From the NCBI GenBank assembly GCA_903858915.1, contig CAIOKL010000284.1, forward strand, positions 1-6,628: DNA of 6,628 nt, written 5' to 3'. The notes under the pieces are model-generated. The model had not been told where the DNA came from. It was given only the letters and a program-made list of their open reading frames with translations, and searched no databases. The translations under genes and the position numbers were made by a program. Shown piece by piece: positions 1-6,539 of the stretch (positions within the stretch are counted from its first letter, which is position 1; each line of letters starts with the position of its first letter). This DNA is from an uncultured Alphaproteobacteria bacterium. Its GTDB lineage: Bacteria; Pseudomonadota; Alphaproteobacteria; Rickettsiales; UBA1997.

Positions 1-154
1 GGGTTAGGGTGAGGGGTTTTAAAAAAAATTTAAAAAACAAAATCAAGAAATCGTCTTTTTTGGAATTTTTTTTGCGAATAAACGCTTCATCTTTTTCTTT
101 GAAAAAGATTCGCGACTGGGATTGCGTCGCCTTTGGGTCCTGATCCCGTTCTTT
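1..154. other. Left-edge non-coding stretch with REP-like fragment and hairpins
   Basis: No gene with a credible start is visible here. Bases 1-16 (gggttagggtgagggg) resemble the G-rich arm of intergenic repeats common in proteobacterial genomes, but only this fragment is inside the window. Bases 89-97 and 101-109 form a perfect 9-bp hairpin (atctttttc / gaaaaagat) with a 3-nt loop. A weaker 5-bp pairing joins gggat at 118-122 to atccc at 143-147. The minus strand is open from the stop at 170-172 to position 1, but it has no ATG, GTG or TTG start, so it is not called as a gene. Confidence 0.4.
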
Positions 155-261
155 GCTAAAAATAGCCGTTTAGGCTATTTTTTTAACGCAAATAACCCCT
201 CAAGGGGGGAGCTATGGCACCGTAAGCTTTACGAGTGTTTTTGCAAGTGTAGGTTTGTAAG
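155..261 (-). repeat. Left copy of ~105-bp structured inverted repeat
   Basis: This copy is the inverted counterpart of 6429-6531. The outer block, 155-214, matches the reverse complement of 6475-6531 except for two extra T and one extra C. The inner block, 215-261, is diverged but alignable, and it ends in a perfect 12-nt match (taggtttgtaag at 250-261 against cttacaaaccta at 6429-6440). Contents from left to right are a 10-bp hairpin (158-182), a cccc-tcaa-gggg stem (196-207) and a 5-bp hairpin cgtaa-gct-ttacg (221-233). It is given on the minus strand because it lies 33 nt past the stop of the minus-strand gene, in the same orientation relative to that gene as the right copy has to thiC. 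Confidence 0.85.
158..184. terminator. Bidirectional terminator-like hairpin, left
   Basis: The arms aaaaatagcc (158-167) and ggctattttt (173-182) pair perfectly over 10 bp around a 5-nt loop. Seven T follow on the plus strand and five on the minus strand. Only three pairs in the stem are G-C, but the A-tract/stem/T-tract layout is that of a two-way intrinsic terminator. It lies about 110 nt beyond the stop codon of the minus-strand gene, so it could end that transcript. The identical stem recurs at 6504-6528. Confidence 0.6.
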
Positions 262-294
262 GTTGTGGAGGAGAGGATTGGTATGAGAAGGAAT

Positions 295-1863
295 TTATGA
301 ATTATTACGAGACGATCTTGCGCACGCGAATGCAAAACAGCTGGGAAACGAAAACCTCGTTGAGGGTTCGGAAGTTGCGCTAGTTTCCGTAGATTGCAAA
401 TTTTGACCAGAGCGAAAACAAGAAAACACTCTGCGAAAACAGCTTGAAAATGAAGATGAAGCTAATGAAGCTTTTGGAACTTCTGAATCGCTTTGGAAAC
501 TTGTGCCACCAACTTCCTCTTCTTTATTAATTGAAACCTGAGTGCTAGTAATTTTAGTTACCGGAGAACCAGAATCATTCACAGAGGGATAAGATTTCAT
601 CTCTATTTCTTTTTGATGATCGGATTCTGCTTCCTTAGCAACGGGATACCGGAGTGGCGGATATGAAGCCAGATCTTCTAAGAACACTCCTGTATGAATC
701 TCAGTCACTCGGGAAGGGGGGGCTTCAGAATCATGCACAACATCCTTTATCGATTCCGATGCATTTTGAGGCAACCCATTGTGAGAATAGTCTTGAGTAT
801 GAAAAGTAATAAAAGCGGGAATTGATTGCACAATTAATGTTTCCGAAGTATCGCCTGATGGTTGTTCAGATTCGGGAATGGGGTTTTTTATAATCGGTAA
901 ATTCGAATCACTTGTTGGATTATATACTTCCAAATTTTGCGAAATGGTCTCAAGTGCATGATTCCCAGCCTCACCCTGCGGAACAGGAACAGGCATTTGA
1001 TAAGTCTGTTGCGCTGAATTAAATTTATTATCAAAACTTTGACTTGGAACTATAATTTCACTCCCGCTATCCGCCGAAATAGGGACTGGCCAGTTAAAGA
1101 CTTGAGGCGTAACTTGAAGATCAGAGGTCCGTTCTCTTTCACTTTGCGTATGAATAAGAACGGGCATTTGCAAAACTGCCCGATCATCAGGAGAAACTTC
1201 TAAATCTTGATTAGCTCTAGAGGAGATATCAACCTGAGTTGATTTCACCCATTGCGCATTGCTTTTGTCACCTAGAATTTTATCTGACAAGGGGAGGAAG
1301 CTTTTTCCAAGCGTTGATTGAAGTTCATGACCCGGAAGGTTAAGTTGATCCACCCCCACAACTTCCGAATGCACAATCAAGGAATTCATATTTTCTAGGA
1401 TTTTAACATCAAAATGACTGTTTCCATCCTGAGGTTTAACCCAAGAAACTGGTTGGGGAGCTTCATCAGCTGGATCTTTTATAGGTACTGGATTATATAA
1501 AATCAAAGGGGTTAGAAGCTTTTCATCATCAGAAGAAGAGCTTCTTGAAATTGAAATCGTTTCGACGGGATTGTCAAGCTGTTTTTGAGGAATATATAAA
1601 ACCCTACCATCAAATGATTCAAGGTCTTCCTGAAGAATAGGTTTCAACGCGGTACTCAAATCCGCACTCAAATCAGTACTCAAAATTGCCGTCTGAGAAG
1701 GTAAAGTCGATAATTTTTTCGAAACTAAATTCGAAAATTGTTTGTGAGTTAAACGTGCATGAGTGGTATCTCCCCCGCAATTACTACTAAGTATTAGATT
1801 GGGCATTTCTTGACTTTCTTGACTTTGCAATGGAGAATGAAAAAAATCAAGTACCGTCCGCAT
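295..1863 (-). CDS. Uncharacterised 522-aa Ser/Pro/Glu-rich protein with Cys-containing tail
   Basis: I do not recognise a family. The frame is intact from ATG (1863) to TAA (295-297), with a weak purine stretch (agagag) just before the start. There is no signal peptide and no clear membrane segment. Most of the chain is polar and low in complexity and looks disordered. A loose motif, [N/M/W]-P-[V/I]-[P/L], recurs near residues 124-127, 233-236, 258-261, 290-293 and 327-330. Residues 61-72 are three four-residue repeats (LSTD, LSAD, LSTA). The last ~50 residues differ from the rest: basic, aromatic, with Cys 475, 482, 509 and 514 and a repeated SCFR seven residues apart. Base composition looks less AT-rich than in the genes to the right, which suggests different ancestry or selection. 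It is divergent from pntAB and ends close to the left repeat. A lineage-specific surface or secreted protein is possible, but that is inference. I am confident it is a gene and cannot assign a function. Confidence 0.7.
   Translation of the reverse strand: MRTVLDFFHSPLQSQESQEMPNLILSSNCGGDTTHARLTHKQFSNLVSKKLSTLPSQTAILSTDLSADLSTALKPILQEDLESFDGRVLYIPQKQLDNPVETISISRSSSSDDEKLLTPLILYNPVPIKDPADEAPQPVSWVKPQDGNSHFDVKILENMNSLIVHSEVVGVDQLNLPGHELQSTLGKSFLPLSDKILGDKSNAQWVKSTQVDISSRANQDLEVSPDDRAVLQMPVLIHTQSERERTSDLQVTPQVFNWPVPISADSGSEIIVPSQSFDNKFNSAQQTYQMPVPVPQGEAGNHALETISQNLEVYNPTSDSNLPIIKNPIPESEQPSGDTSETLIVQSIPAFITFHTQDYSHNGLPQNASESIKDVVHDSEAPPSRVTEIHTGVFLEDLASYPPLRYPVAKEAESDHQKEIEMKSYPSVNDSGSPVTKITSTQVSINKEEEVGGTSFQSDSEVPKASLASSSFSSCFRRVFSCFRSGQNLQSTETSATSEPSTRFSFPSCFAFACARSSRNNS
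1652..1687. repeat. Three-copy 12-bp tandem repeat inside the 522-aa gene
   Basis: The units gtactcaaatcc, gcactcaaatca and gtactcaaaatt follow one another without gaps. On the minus strand they encode LSTD, LSAD and LSTA (residues 61-72). The period is a multiple of three, so copy-number change would keep the frame. A second short repeat, cttgacttt twice at 1809-1826, encodes the doubled SQE near the N-terminus. Confidence 0.8.
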
Positions 1864-1981
1864 AACTCTCTAAAAATATAAATTTAAATAAATGTAATTA
1901 ATAAATATATTGTTTTATAGATTTTATAAGAAACAAATAAATTATTAATTTTTGTTTAAAAAAAATTTATATTGTTTTTCT

Positions 1982-2009
1982 TTGACAATTTTTTTAAGAA
2001 TAATAAAAT
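1982..2009 (+). promoter_or_regulatory. Sigma70-type promoter for pntAB and the downstream gene
   Basis: A perfect -35 TTGACA (1982-1987) is separated by 16 nt from a -10 TAAAAT (2004-2009). Transcription would begin near 2016, leaving a leader of about 27 nt before the pntAB ATG. The surrounding 179-nt divergent region (1864-2042) is extremely A/T-rich. It must also hold the promoter for the minus-strand gene, but several weak AT-rich candidates there cannot be told apart. No operator palindrome stands out. Confidence 0.6.
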
Positions 2010-2042
2010 TATTTTACAAATTTTAATCAATCACGCAAAGCT

Positions 2043-2435
2043 ATGTCAGGGAATCTAACCGAAATTATCAACCTAACTCAAGAAATAACTTCAAAGTCCG
2101 ATGCGTTGGTTTTAAAAATCACCGAATTAAGTTATGAAATTGCCAATAGTGGTGGCGTAAGTCCATTAATTTTTGGTTTTAGCATTTTTATTTTAGCCTG
2201 TTTTGTCGGCTATTTCGTTGTATGGAAAGTTACTCCGGCGCTTCACACCCCACTAATGTCCGTAACCAACGCCATTTCGGGCGTTATTATTGTTGGCGCC
2301 ATAATCGCTCTTGGCTCCGCCAAAAGTTTCGGACTTATTTCTGTCTTGAGCTTCATCGCCATAATCATCGCTTCCATCAATATTTTTGGTGGATTTTTAG
2401 TTACTTGGCGCATGCTTCAAATGTTTAAAAAATAA
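2043..2435 (+). CDS. pntAB: Proton-translocating NAD(P) transhydrogenase, alpha subunit part 2
   Basis: PntAB is the small membrane subunit of the three-part transhydrogenase that couples hydride transfer from NADH to NADP+ to proton flow across the inner membrane, supplying NADPH. The 130-residue length fits. Residues 1-39 are a polar N-terminal leader. Three to four membrane segments follow, at about 41-61, 76-93 and 96-124 (the last long enough for two). The family's hallmark lies between the first two: VTPALHTPLMSVTNAISG (63-80), followed by a Gly/Ile-rich helix. The chosen ATG has no strong Shine-Dalgarno but lies about 27 nt after a good promoter. The next gene starts 4 nt after the stop, so the two are probably co-transcribed. 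The odd point is that pntAA and pntB, its obligate partners and usual neighbours, are absent on both sides. They must be elsewhere if this subunit is functional. Confidence 0.93.
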   Translation: MSGNLTEIINLTQEITSKSDALVLKITELSYEIANSGGVSPLIFGFSIFILACFVGYFVVWKVTPALHTPLMSVTNAISGVIIVGAIIALGSAKSFGLISVLSFIAIIIASINIFGGFLVTWRMLQMFKK

Positions 2436-2439
2436 TTTT

Positions 2440-4401
2440 GTGTTTAATTCAAAAAAAAATATTTTTGACATTTCTTGGTTAAAAATTTTAATCATTTTCA
2501 TTGTTTTATCACTCTCTCTTAGAGTCATTTTATTAGCTCAATATTTTAACGAAATAACAATTTCAACGCTTGAAATTATTAAAATTTTTTCAATCGGATT
2601 ATTTTTTGACTGCCTTACGGCCTGTTATTTTGCGGTCTTACCTTTACTTTATTTTGCATTACTTCCTCAAAAAATTTTTAATCACAAAAAACATCAAATT
2701 TTTCTCAAAATAATTTATTTTATTTTCATAAATATTATTGTGTTTTCAATTTTTTCGGAAATAGTTTTTTTCGAAGAATTTAATGCGCGCTTTAATTTTA
2801 TCGCCGTCGATTATTTAATTTATACCACCGAAGTAATCGGCAACATTGTCGAATCTTATCCGATGGGGCTTTTGTTGTCGATAATTCTAGCAATTAGCGC
2901 GGTAATTTTTTATTTTTCTTATCGTCAAATAATCGCAATAAAAAATATTAATTTCAAAAATCGTCTTAAATTTTTTGGCATAATTTTGTTAATTTTAATC
3001 CTCGAATTTTTTGCAATTGATTCAAGTAAAATTGATAAATTTTTTAACAATAATTACAATAAAGAACTATCGCAGAACGGCATTTACCAACTGTTCTCAG
3101 CATATCGCAATAATCAAATTGATTACGAAAAATTTTATATAATTAATGATTTAAAAAGTGCCGACACTCGACTTCGCACTTTAATTTCTAAGCAAGAACC
3201 GCTCGCTAAATTCGTTGAAAATACTGGCATCGAAAGATTTATTTCCGCTTCAAAAAATCACAAAGAGCAAAAATATAATATTATTTTTATTACCATCGAA
3301 AGCATGAGTGCTGATTTCATGGCATATTTTGGTAGCAAAGATAATCTGACACCAAATCTCGATGAGCTCGCCAAAAAAGGCTTATTTTTTACCAATCTTA
3401 AGGCAACGGGAACGCGTACCGTTAGAGGGCTTGAGGCCTTGAGCTTATCAATCCCACCTACCCCGGGAAATTCAATTGTGCGTCGCCCAAATAATGAAAA
3501 TTTATTCAACATCGCAACGCCCCTCAAGGCGCGCGGATACGATGCCAAATTTATTTATGGTGGTGACGGTTACTTCGACAATATGAATTATTTTTTTGCG
3601 AATAATGGCTTCGAAACAATTGACCGTAAGAAATTTACTAAAAATGAAATTACTTTTTCCAACGCGTGGGGCGTTGCCGATGAAGATTTATTCGACAAAA
3701 CTATCGCCGAAGCTGATAAATCGCATGCCGAGGGTAAGAATTTTTTAAATTTCGTGATGACAACTTCCAATCATCGCCCTTTCACTTATCCAGATAATAA
3801 AATTGATATTCCTTCAAAAACCAATCGCGACGGAGCGGTAAAATATTCCGATTACGCCATCGGACAATTAGTCAAAAAATCGCAAAATAAACCTTGGTTC
3901 GATAAGACAATTTTTGTTTTTGTTGCCGACCATTGCGCCGGCTCCGCGGGCAACAGCGATGTGCCTTTGTGGCGCTATCAAATTCCGGCAATTTTTTATG
4001 CGCCAAAAATTATTAAACCAAAAATTTATGCCGAAAATTCTAGTCAAATTGATATCGCTCCAACATTATTAAGCTTTCTGAATCTTTCTTATAAATCAAA
4101 ATTCTTCGGTGTTAATGTTTTAACTGGTGATAAAAAATATATTTCACGAGCTTTTGTCAGCACTTACTCAGATTTAGGATATTTTACTGAAAATAAACTT
4201 TTTTTACTAAAACTTAAAAAAGAACAAAAAGTTTATAATGTTGAAATCAAAAACTTTGGCTATCAAGGCTCCAGCGAGGTTTTAACAACGGATTTTTCCC
4301 AAGAAAAACTTGAAAATGCCGAAGATTATTATCAAATCGCCAGCGATTATTTTAAAAATGGCAAACTCAAAGAAAATATCGATTTAAAAAATCATCAATA
4401 A
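2440..4401 (+). CDS. LTA synthase-family (LtaS/OpgB-like) membrane phosphotransferase, sulfatase fold
   Basis: This is a 653-residue inner-membrane enzyme of the COG1368 type (alkaline-phosphatase/sulfatase superfamily). It has about five hydrophobic segments (roughly 14-33, 47-74, 88-111, 142-160, 177-194) and a periplasmic catalytic domain from about 279 to 565. Aligned by motif to S. aureus LtaS, the metal and catalytic residues appear to be E287 (in TIESMS), nucleophile T327 (in TGTRTVRG), H445 (in TTSNHRPF) and D497-H498 (in VADHC). The TRTVRGLEALSLSIPPTPG stretch is the form I associate with Gram-negative members. These transfer phosphoglycerol or a similar group from phospholipid to envelope glycans; the acceptor here is unknown. 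The start is GTG, 4 nt after the pntAB stop, with no clear Shine-Dalgarno, so translation may be coupled to pntAB. No in-frame ATG occurs until residue 142, which would remove most membrane segments. All key residues are present, so it is probably active. Confidence 0.88.
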   Translation: MFNSKKNIFDISWLKILIIFIVLSLSLRVILLAQYFNEITISTLEIIKIFSIGLFFDCLTACYFAVLPLLYFALLPQKIFNHKKHQIFLKIIYFIFINIIVFSIFSEIVFFEEFNARFNFIAVDYLIYTTEVIGNIVESYPMGLLLSIILAISAVIFYFSYRQIIAIKNINFKNRLKFFGIILLILILEFFAIDSSKIDKFFNNNYNKELSQNGIYQLFSAYRNNQIDYEKFYIINDLKSADTRLRTLISKQEPLAKFVENTGIERFISASKNHKEQKYNIIFITIESMSADFMAYFGSKDNLTPNLDELAKKGLFFTNLKATGTRTVRGLEALSLSIPPTPGNSIVRRPNNENLFNIATPLKARGYDAKFIYGGDGYFDNMNYFFANNGFETIDRKKFTKNEITFSNAWGVADEDLFDKTIAEADKSHAEGKNFLNFVMTTSNHRPFTYPDNKIDIPSKTNRDGAVKYSDYAIGQLVKKSQNKPWFDKTIFVFVADHCAGSAGNSDVPLWRYQIPAIFYAPKIIKPKIYAENSSQIDIAPTLLSFLNLSYKSKFFGVNVLTGDKKYISRAFVSTYSDLGYFTENKLFLLKLKKEQKVYNVEIKNFGYQGSSEVLTTDFSQEKLENAEDYYQIASDYFKNGKLKENIDLKNHQ

Positions 4402-4474
4402 AATTTAAATTTATTTTGCCCGATTTAATATTTTTAAATGAGAAAGATATTATTTAAACTTCGACTTGCAAAAC

Positions 4475-4502
4475 TTCAAAAAAACTCTTAACCTAGTAAA
4501 AT
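4475..4502 (+). promoter_or_regulatory. Possible thiC promoter
   Basis: TTCAAA (4475-4480) and TAAAAT (4497-4502) are 16 nt apart. The -10 is identical to the one proposed for pntAB, but the -35 is poor. Transcription would begin near 4509, giving a leader of only about 16 nt before ATG 4525 and leaving no room for a riboswitch. Read-through from the gene upstream is the alternative, because no clear terminator is seen in the 123-nt gap. Confidence 0.3.
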
Positions 4503-4524
4503 AGTCAACTTTTATTTTTTAAAA

Positions 4525-6375
4525 ATGTTAAGCAATAAAATCACTTTGGGAGCGCTTCCAGCGTCACAAAAAATTCATATTTCCAGCGAAAAATTTGCCG
4601 ATGTTGCCGTGGCAATGCGCCAAATAAATCTTTCAAAAACTTCATCGACTTCAAATTTTAAAGTTTACGACACTTCCGGCCCTTACACCGACGCCGACTA
4701 TTTAGATAAAATTAATTTAAACAAAGGTTTGCCAAGAATTCGTGAAAAATGGATTTTGGAAAGAGGTGATGTTGAGCATTATGAAGGACGCAATCTTCGC
4801 CCCGAAGATAATGGCAAAACTTTAGCTAAAAATCAAACCGTTCCCGAATTTGATTTGCAAAATCAGCGCCCACTTCGTGCCAAAAAAAATTGCGTTCCGA
4901 CGCAAATGGCTTATGCTCGCGCCGGCATAGTTACCAAAGAAATGGAATATATTGCGATTCGTGAAAACATCGCTCGCGAAGAAAATTATATTAAAAATAT
5001 CGCCCGCGCCAAAAAATTTAGCGGTGAAAAATTCGGCGCTAAATTTCCCGATTTTATTACCGCAGAATTTGTTCGCGACGAAATCGCTTCGGGGCGCGCC
5101 ATTATTCCTGCCAACATCAATCATCCCGAATCGGAACCAATGATTATTGGACGCAATTTTTTAATTAAAATAAATGCCAATATCGGCAATTCGGCAATTT
5201 TTTCTTCGGTTGAAGATGAAGTCGAAAAAATGATTTGGGCAACTCGTTTTGGCGCCGATACTTTAATGGATTTATCAACCGGATTCAATATTCACAATAT
5301 TCGCGAATGGATTATTCGCAATTGCCCCGTTCCAGTTGGCACCGTGCCAATTTATCAAGCTTTGGAAAAAGTTGGTGGAATTGCCGAAGAATTAACTTGG
5401 GAAATTTATCGCGATACTCTAATTGAGCAATGCGAACAAGGTGTTGATTATTTTACGATTCATGCCGGCGTGCGCTTACCTTTTATTCATCTAACGGCAC
5501 AGCGCACTACGGGGATAGTCTCTCGTGGCGGTTCAATTCACGCCAAATGGTGCTTGGCTCATCATAAAGAAAATTTTTTATACACAAATTTTGAAGAAAT
5601 TTGCGAAATTTTAAAGCAATATGATGTAAGTTTTTCACTCGGCGACGGGCTTCGTCCTGGATCGATTAACGATGCCAATGATGACGCACAATTTGCCGAA
5701 TTAAAAACTTTGGGTGAACTTACTAAAATCGCTTGGAAGCATGATTGTCAAGTGATGATCGAAGGTCCGGGACATGTGCCGATGCACCTCATCAAAGAAA
5801 ATATGGACAAACAACTTGAATTGTGTCACGAAGCACCTTTTTATACTTTAGGACCACTCACCACTGATATCGCTCCGGCTTATGACCACATCACTTCGGC
5901 AATTGGCGCTGCGATGATTGGCTGGTTCGGCACGGCAATGTTATGTTATGTTACTCCAAAGGAACATTTGGGTTTGCCCAACAAAGAAGATGTTCGCGCT
6001 GGGGTTATTGCTTATAAAATTTCCGCTCATGCCGGAGATTTGGCAAAAGGAAAAATTATTTCCAAAGAGCGCGATGACGAATTATCAAAATCGCGTTTTG
6101 AATTTCGCTGGGAAGATCAATTTAATCTAAGTCTTGACCCAGAAATGGCGAAGTCTTATCACGACGCCACCCTTCCCGCCGAAGGTTCAAAGCTTGCTCA
6201 TTTCTGCTCAATGTGCGGACCAAAATTTTGCTCGATGAAAATTTCGCAAGATGTTCGCGATTTTGCTAAAAAGGAGCAAGAAAAACAAGCCGAAGATGGC
6301 ATGAAAGAAATGAGCGATAAGTTTAGGGAGCTAGGATCGCAAGTTTATGTGAAAAATACCGACTCCCAATCTTAA
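4525..6375 (+). CDS. thiC: Phosphomethylpyrimidine synthase (HMP-P synthase), radical SAM
   Basis: ThiC converts 5-aminoimidazole ribotide to 4-amino-5-hydroxymethyl-2-methylpyrimidine phosphate, the pyrimidine half of thiamine, using S-adenosylmethionine and a [4Fe-4S] cluster in the cytoplasm. At 616 residues it is near the usual full length (about 630 in E. coli). It has the N-terminal domain typical of proteobacterial forms (YDTSGPYTD at 48-56, RGDVEHYEGR at 80-89). The barrel domain follows, with KINANIGNS (215-223), MDLSTG (248-253), HAGVR (313-317), SRGGSIHAKWC (333-343), GDGLRPGS (373-380) and EGPGHVPMH (413-421). The cluster motif C-X2-C-X4-C is C561, C564 and C569 near the C-terminus. 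H417 and H481 are the likely metal-binding histidines. ATG 4525 begins a normal N-terminus but has no Shine-Dalgarno, only an A/T-rich leader. No other thi gene is adjacent and no TPP riboswitch precedes it. All catalytic features are intact. Confidence 0.97.
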   Translation: MLSNKITLGALPASQKIHISSEKFADVAVAMRQINLSKTSSTSNFKVYDTSGPYTDADYLDKINLNKGLPRIREKWILERGDVEHYEGRNLRPEDNGKTLAKNQTVPEFDLQNQRPLRAKKNCVPTQMAYARAGIVTKEMEYIAIRENIAREENYIKNIARAKKFSGEKFGAKFPDFITAEFVRDEIASGRAIIPANINHPESEPMIIGRNFLIKINANIGNSAIFSSVEDEVEKMIWATRFGADTLMDLSTGFNIHNIREWIIRNCPVPVGTVPIYQALEKVGGIAEELTWEIYRDTLIEQCEQGVDYFTIHAGVRLPFIHLTAQRTTGIVSRGGSIHAKWCLAHHKENFLYTNFEEICEILKQYDVSFSLGDGLRPGSINDANDDAQFAELKTLGELTKIAWKHDCQVMIEGPGHVPMHLIKENMDKQLELCHEAPFYTLGPLTTDIAPAYDHITSAIGAAMIGWFGTAMLCYVTPKEHLGLPNKEDVRAGVIAYKISAHAGDLAKGKIISKERDDELSKSRFEFRWEDQFNLSLDPEMAKSYHDATLPAEGSKLAHFCSMCGPKFCSMKISQDVRDFAKKEQEKQAEDGMKEMSDKFRELGSQVYVKNTDSQS

Positions 6376-6410
6376 ATGATGCGACCTTAATTAAATTTGC
6401 TTATGGGTTC

Positions 6411-6428
6411 TAGCTCCCCCCTTGAGGG
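6411..6428 (+). repeat. Extra copy of the 18-nt repeat core
   Basis: The 18-mer tagctccccccttgaggg is repeated exactly at 6475-6492, 64 nt to the right, and in inverted form at 197-214. This copy lies 35 nt after the thiC stop and directly abuts the inner end of the right repeat (cttacaaaccta). The left repeat has no matching core at the equivalent place, so the right side carries one more copy than the left. Confidence 0.85.
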
Positions 6429-6531
6429 CTTACAAACCTAAATTTAGAAAAAAACTCGTTAAACTAACGGGCTGTAGCTCCCCCCTTGAGGGTTATTTGC
6501 GTTAAAAATAGCCTAAACGGCTATTTTTAGC
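6429..6531 (+). repeat. Right copy of ~105-bp structured inverted repeat
   Basis: This is the inverted counterpart of 155-261. Read along thiC transcription it holds the 12-nt inner match cttacaaaccta (6429-6440), an A-rich stretch, a 5-bp hairpin cgtta-aac-taacg (6457-6469), the 18-nt core (6475-6492), ttatttgcgtt (6493-6503) and a 10-bp hairpin (6504-6528). The 5-bp hairpin differs from the left copy at both partners of one pair (A-T against T-A), so pairing is preserved. It begins 53 nt after the thiC stop. Confidence 0.85.
6504..6528. terminator. Terminator-like hairpin downstream of thiC
   Basis: The arms aaaaatagcc (6504-6513) and ggctattttt (6519-6528) pair perfectly around the loop taaac. 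Five T end the plus-strand form, and the matching A-tract allows use from the other side too. It lies 128 nt past the thiC stop and is the first convincing terminator candidate after that gene. It is the same stem as at 158-182, placed in the same way relative to its gene. Confidence 0.6.
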
Positions 6532-6539
6532 AATGTACG

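Noticed and set aside
155..261. CRISPR array or tRNA gene formed by the repeats
   Set aside because: There are only two full copies, inverted and 6 kb apart, with no regular spacers. The hairpins do not make a cloverleaf.
2222..2428. 68-codon plus-strand frame inside pntAB
   Set aside because: It overlaps the conserved PntAB membrane region in another phase and has no supporting features.
3258..3770. Minus-strand open frames inside the LtaS-like gene
   Set aside because: They lie wholly antisense to a gene with clear family motifs and resemble no known protein.
4402..4524. TPP riboswitch before thiC, suggested by atgagaaag and aacctag
   Set aside because: The resemblance is limited to short AT-rich words. 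The conserved aptamer cores and the closing stem are missing.
4822..6130. Open frames in other phases within thiC (4822-5124 minus; 4952-5143, 5235-5426 and 5918-6130 plus)
   Set aside because: They are shadows of the strongly conserved thiC frame and carry no recognisable motifs.
155..6531. Composite transposon bounded by inverted terminal repeats
   Set aside because: No transposase or integrase lies inside, no target-site duplication is visible at the outer ends, and the cargo is mostly housekeeping genes.
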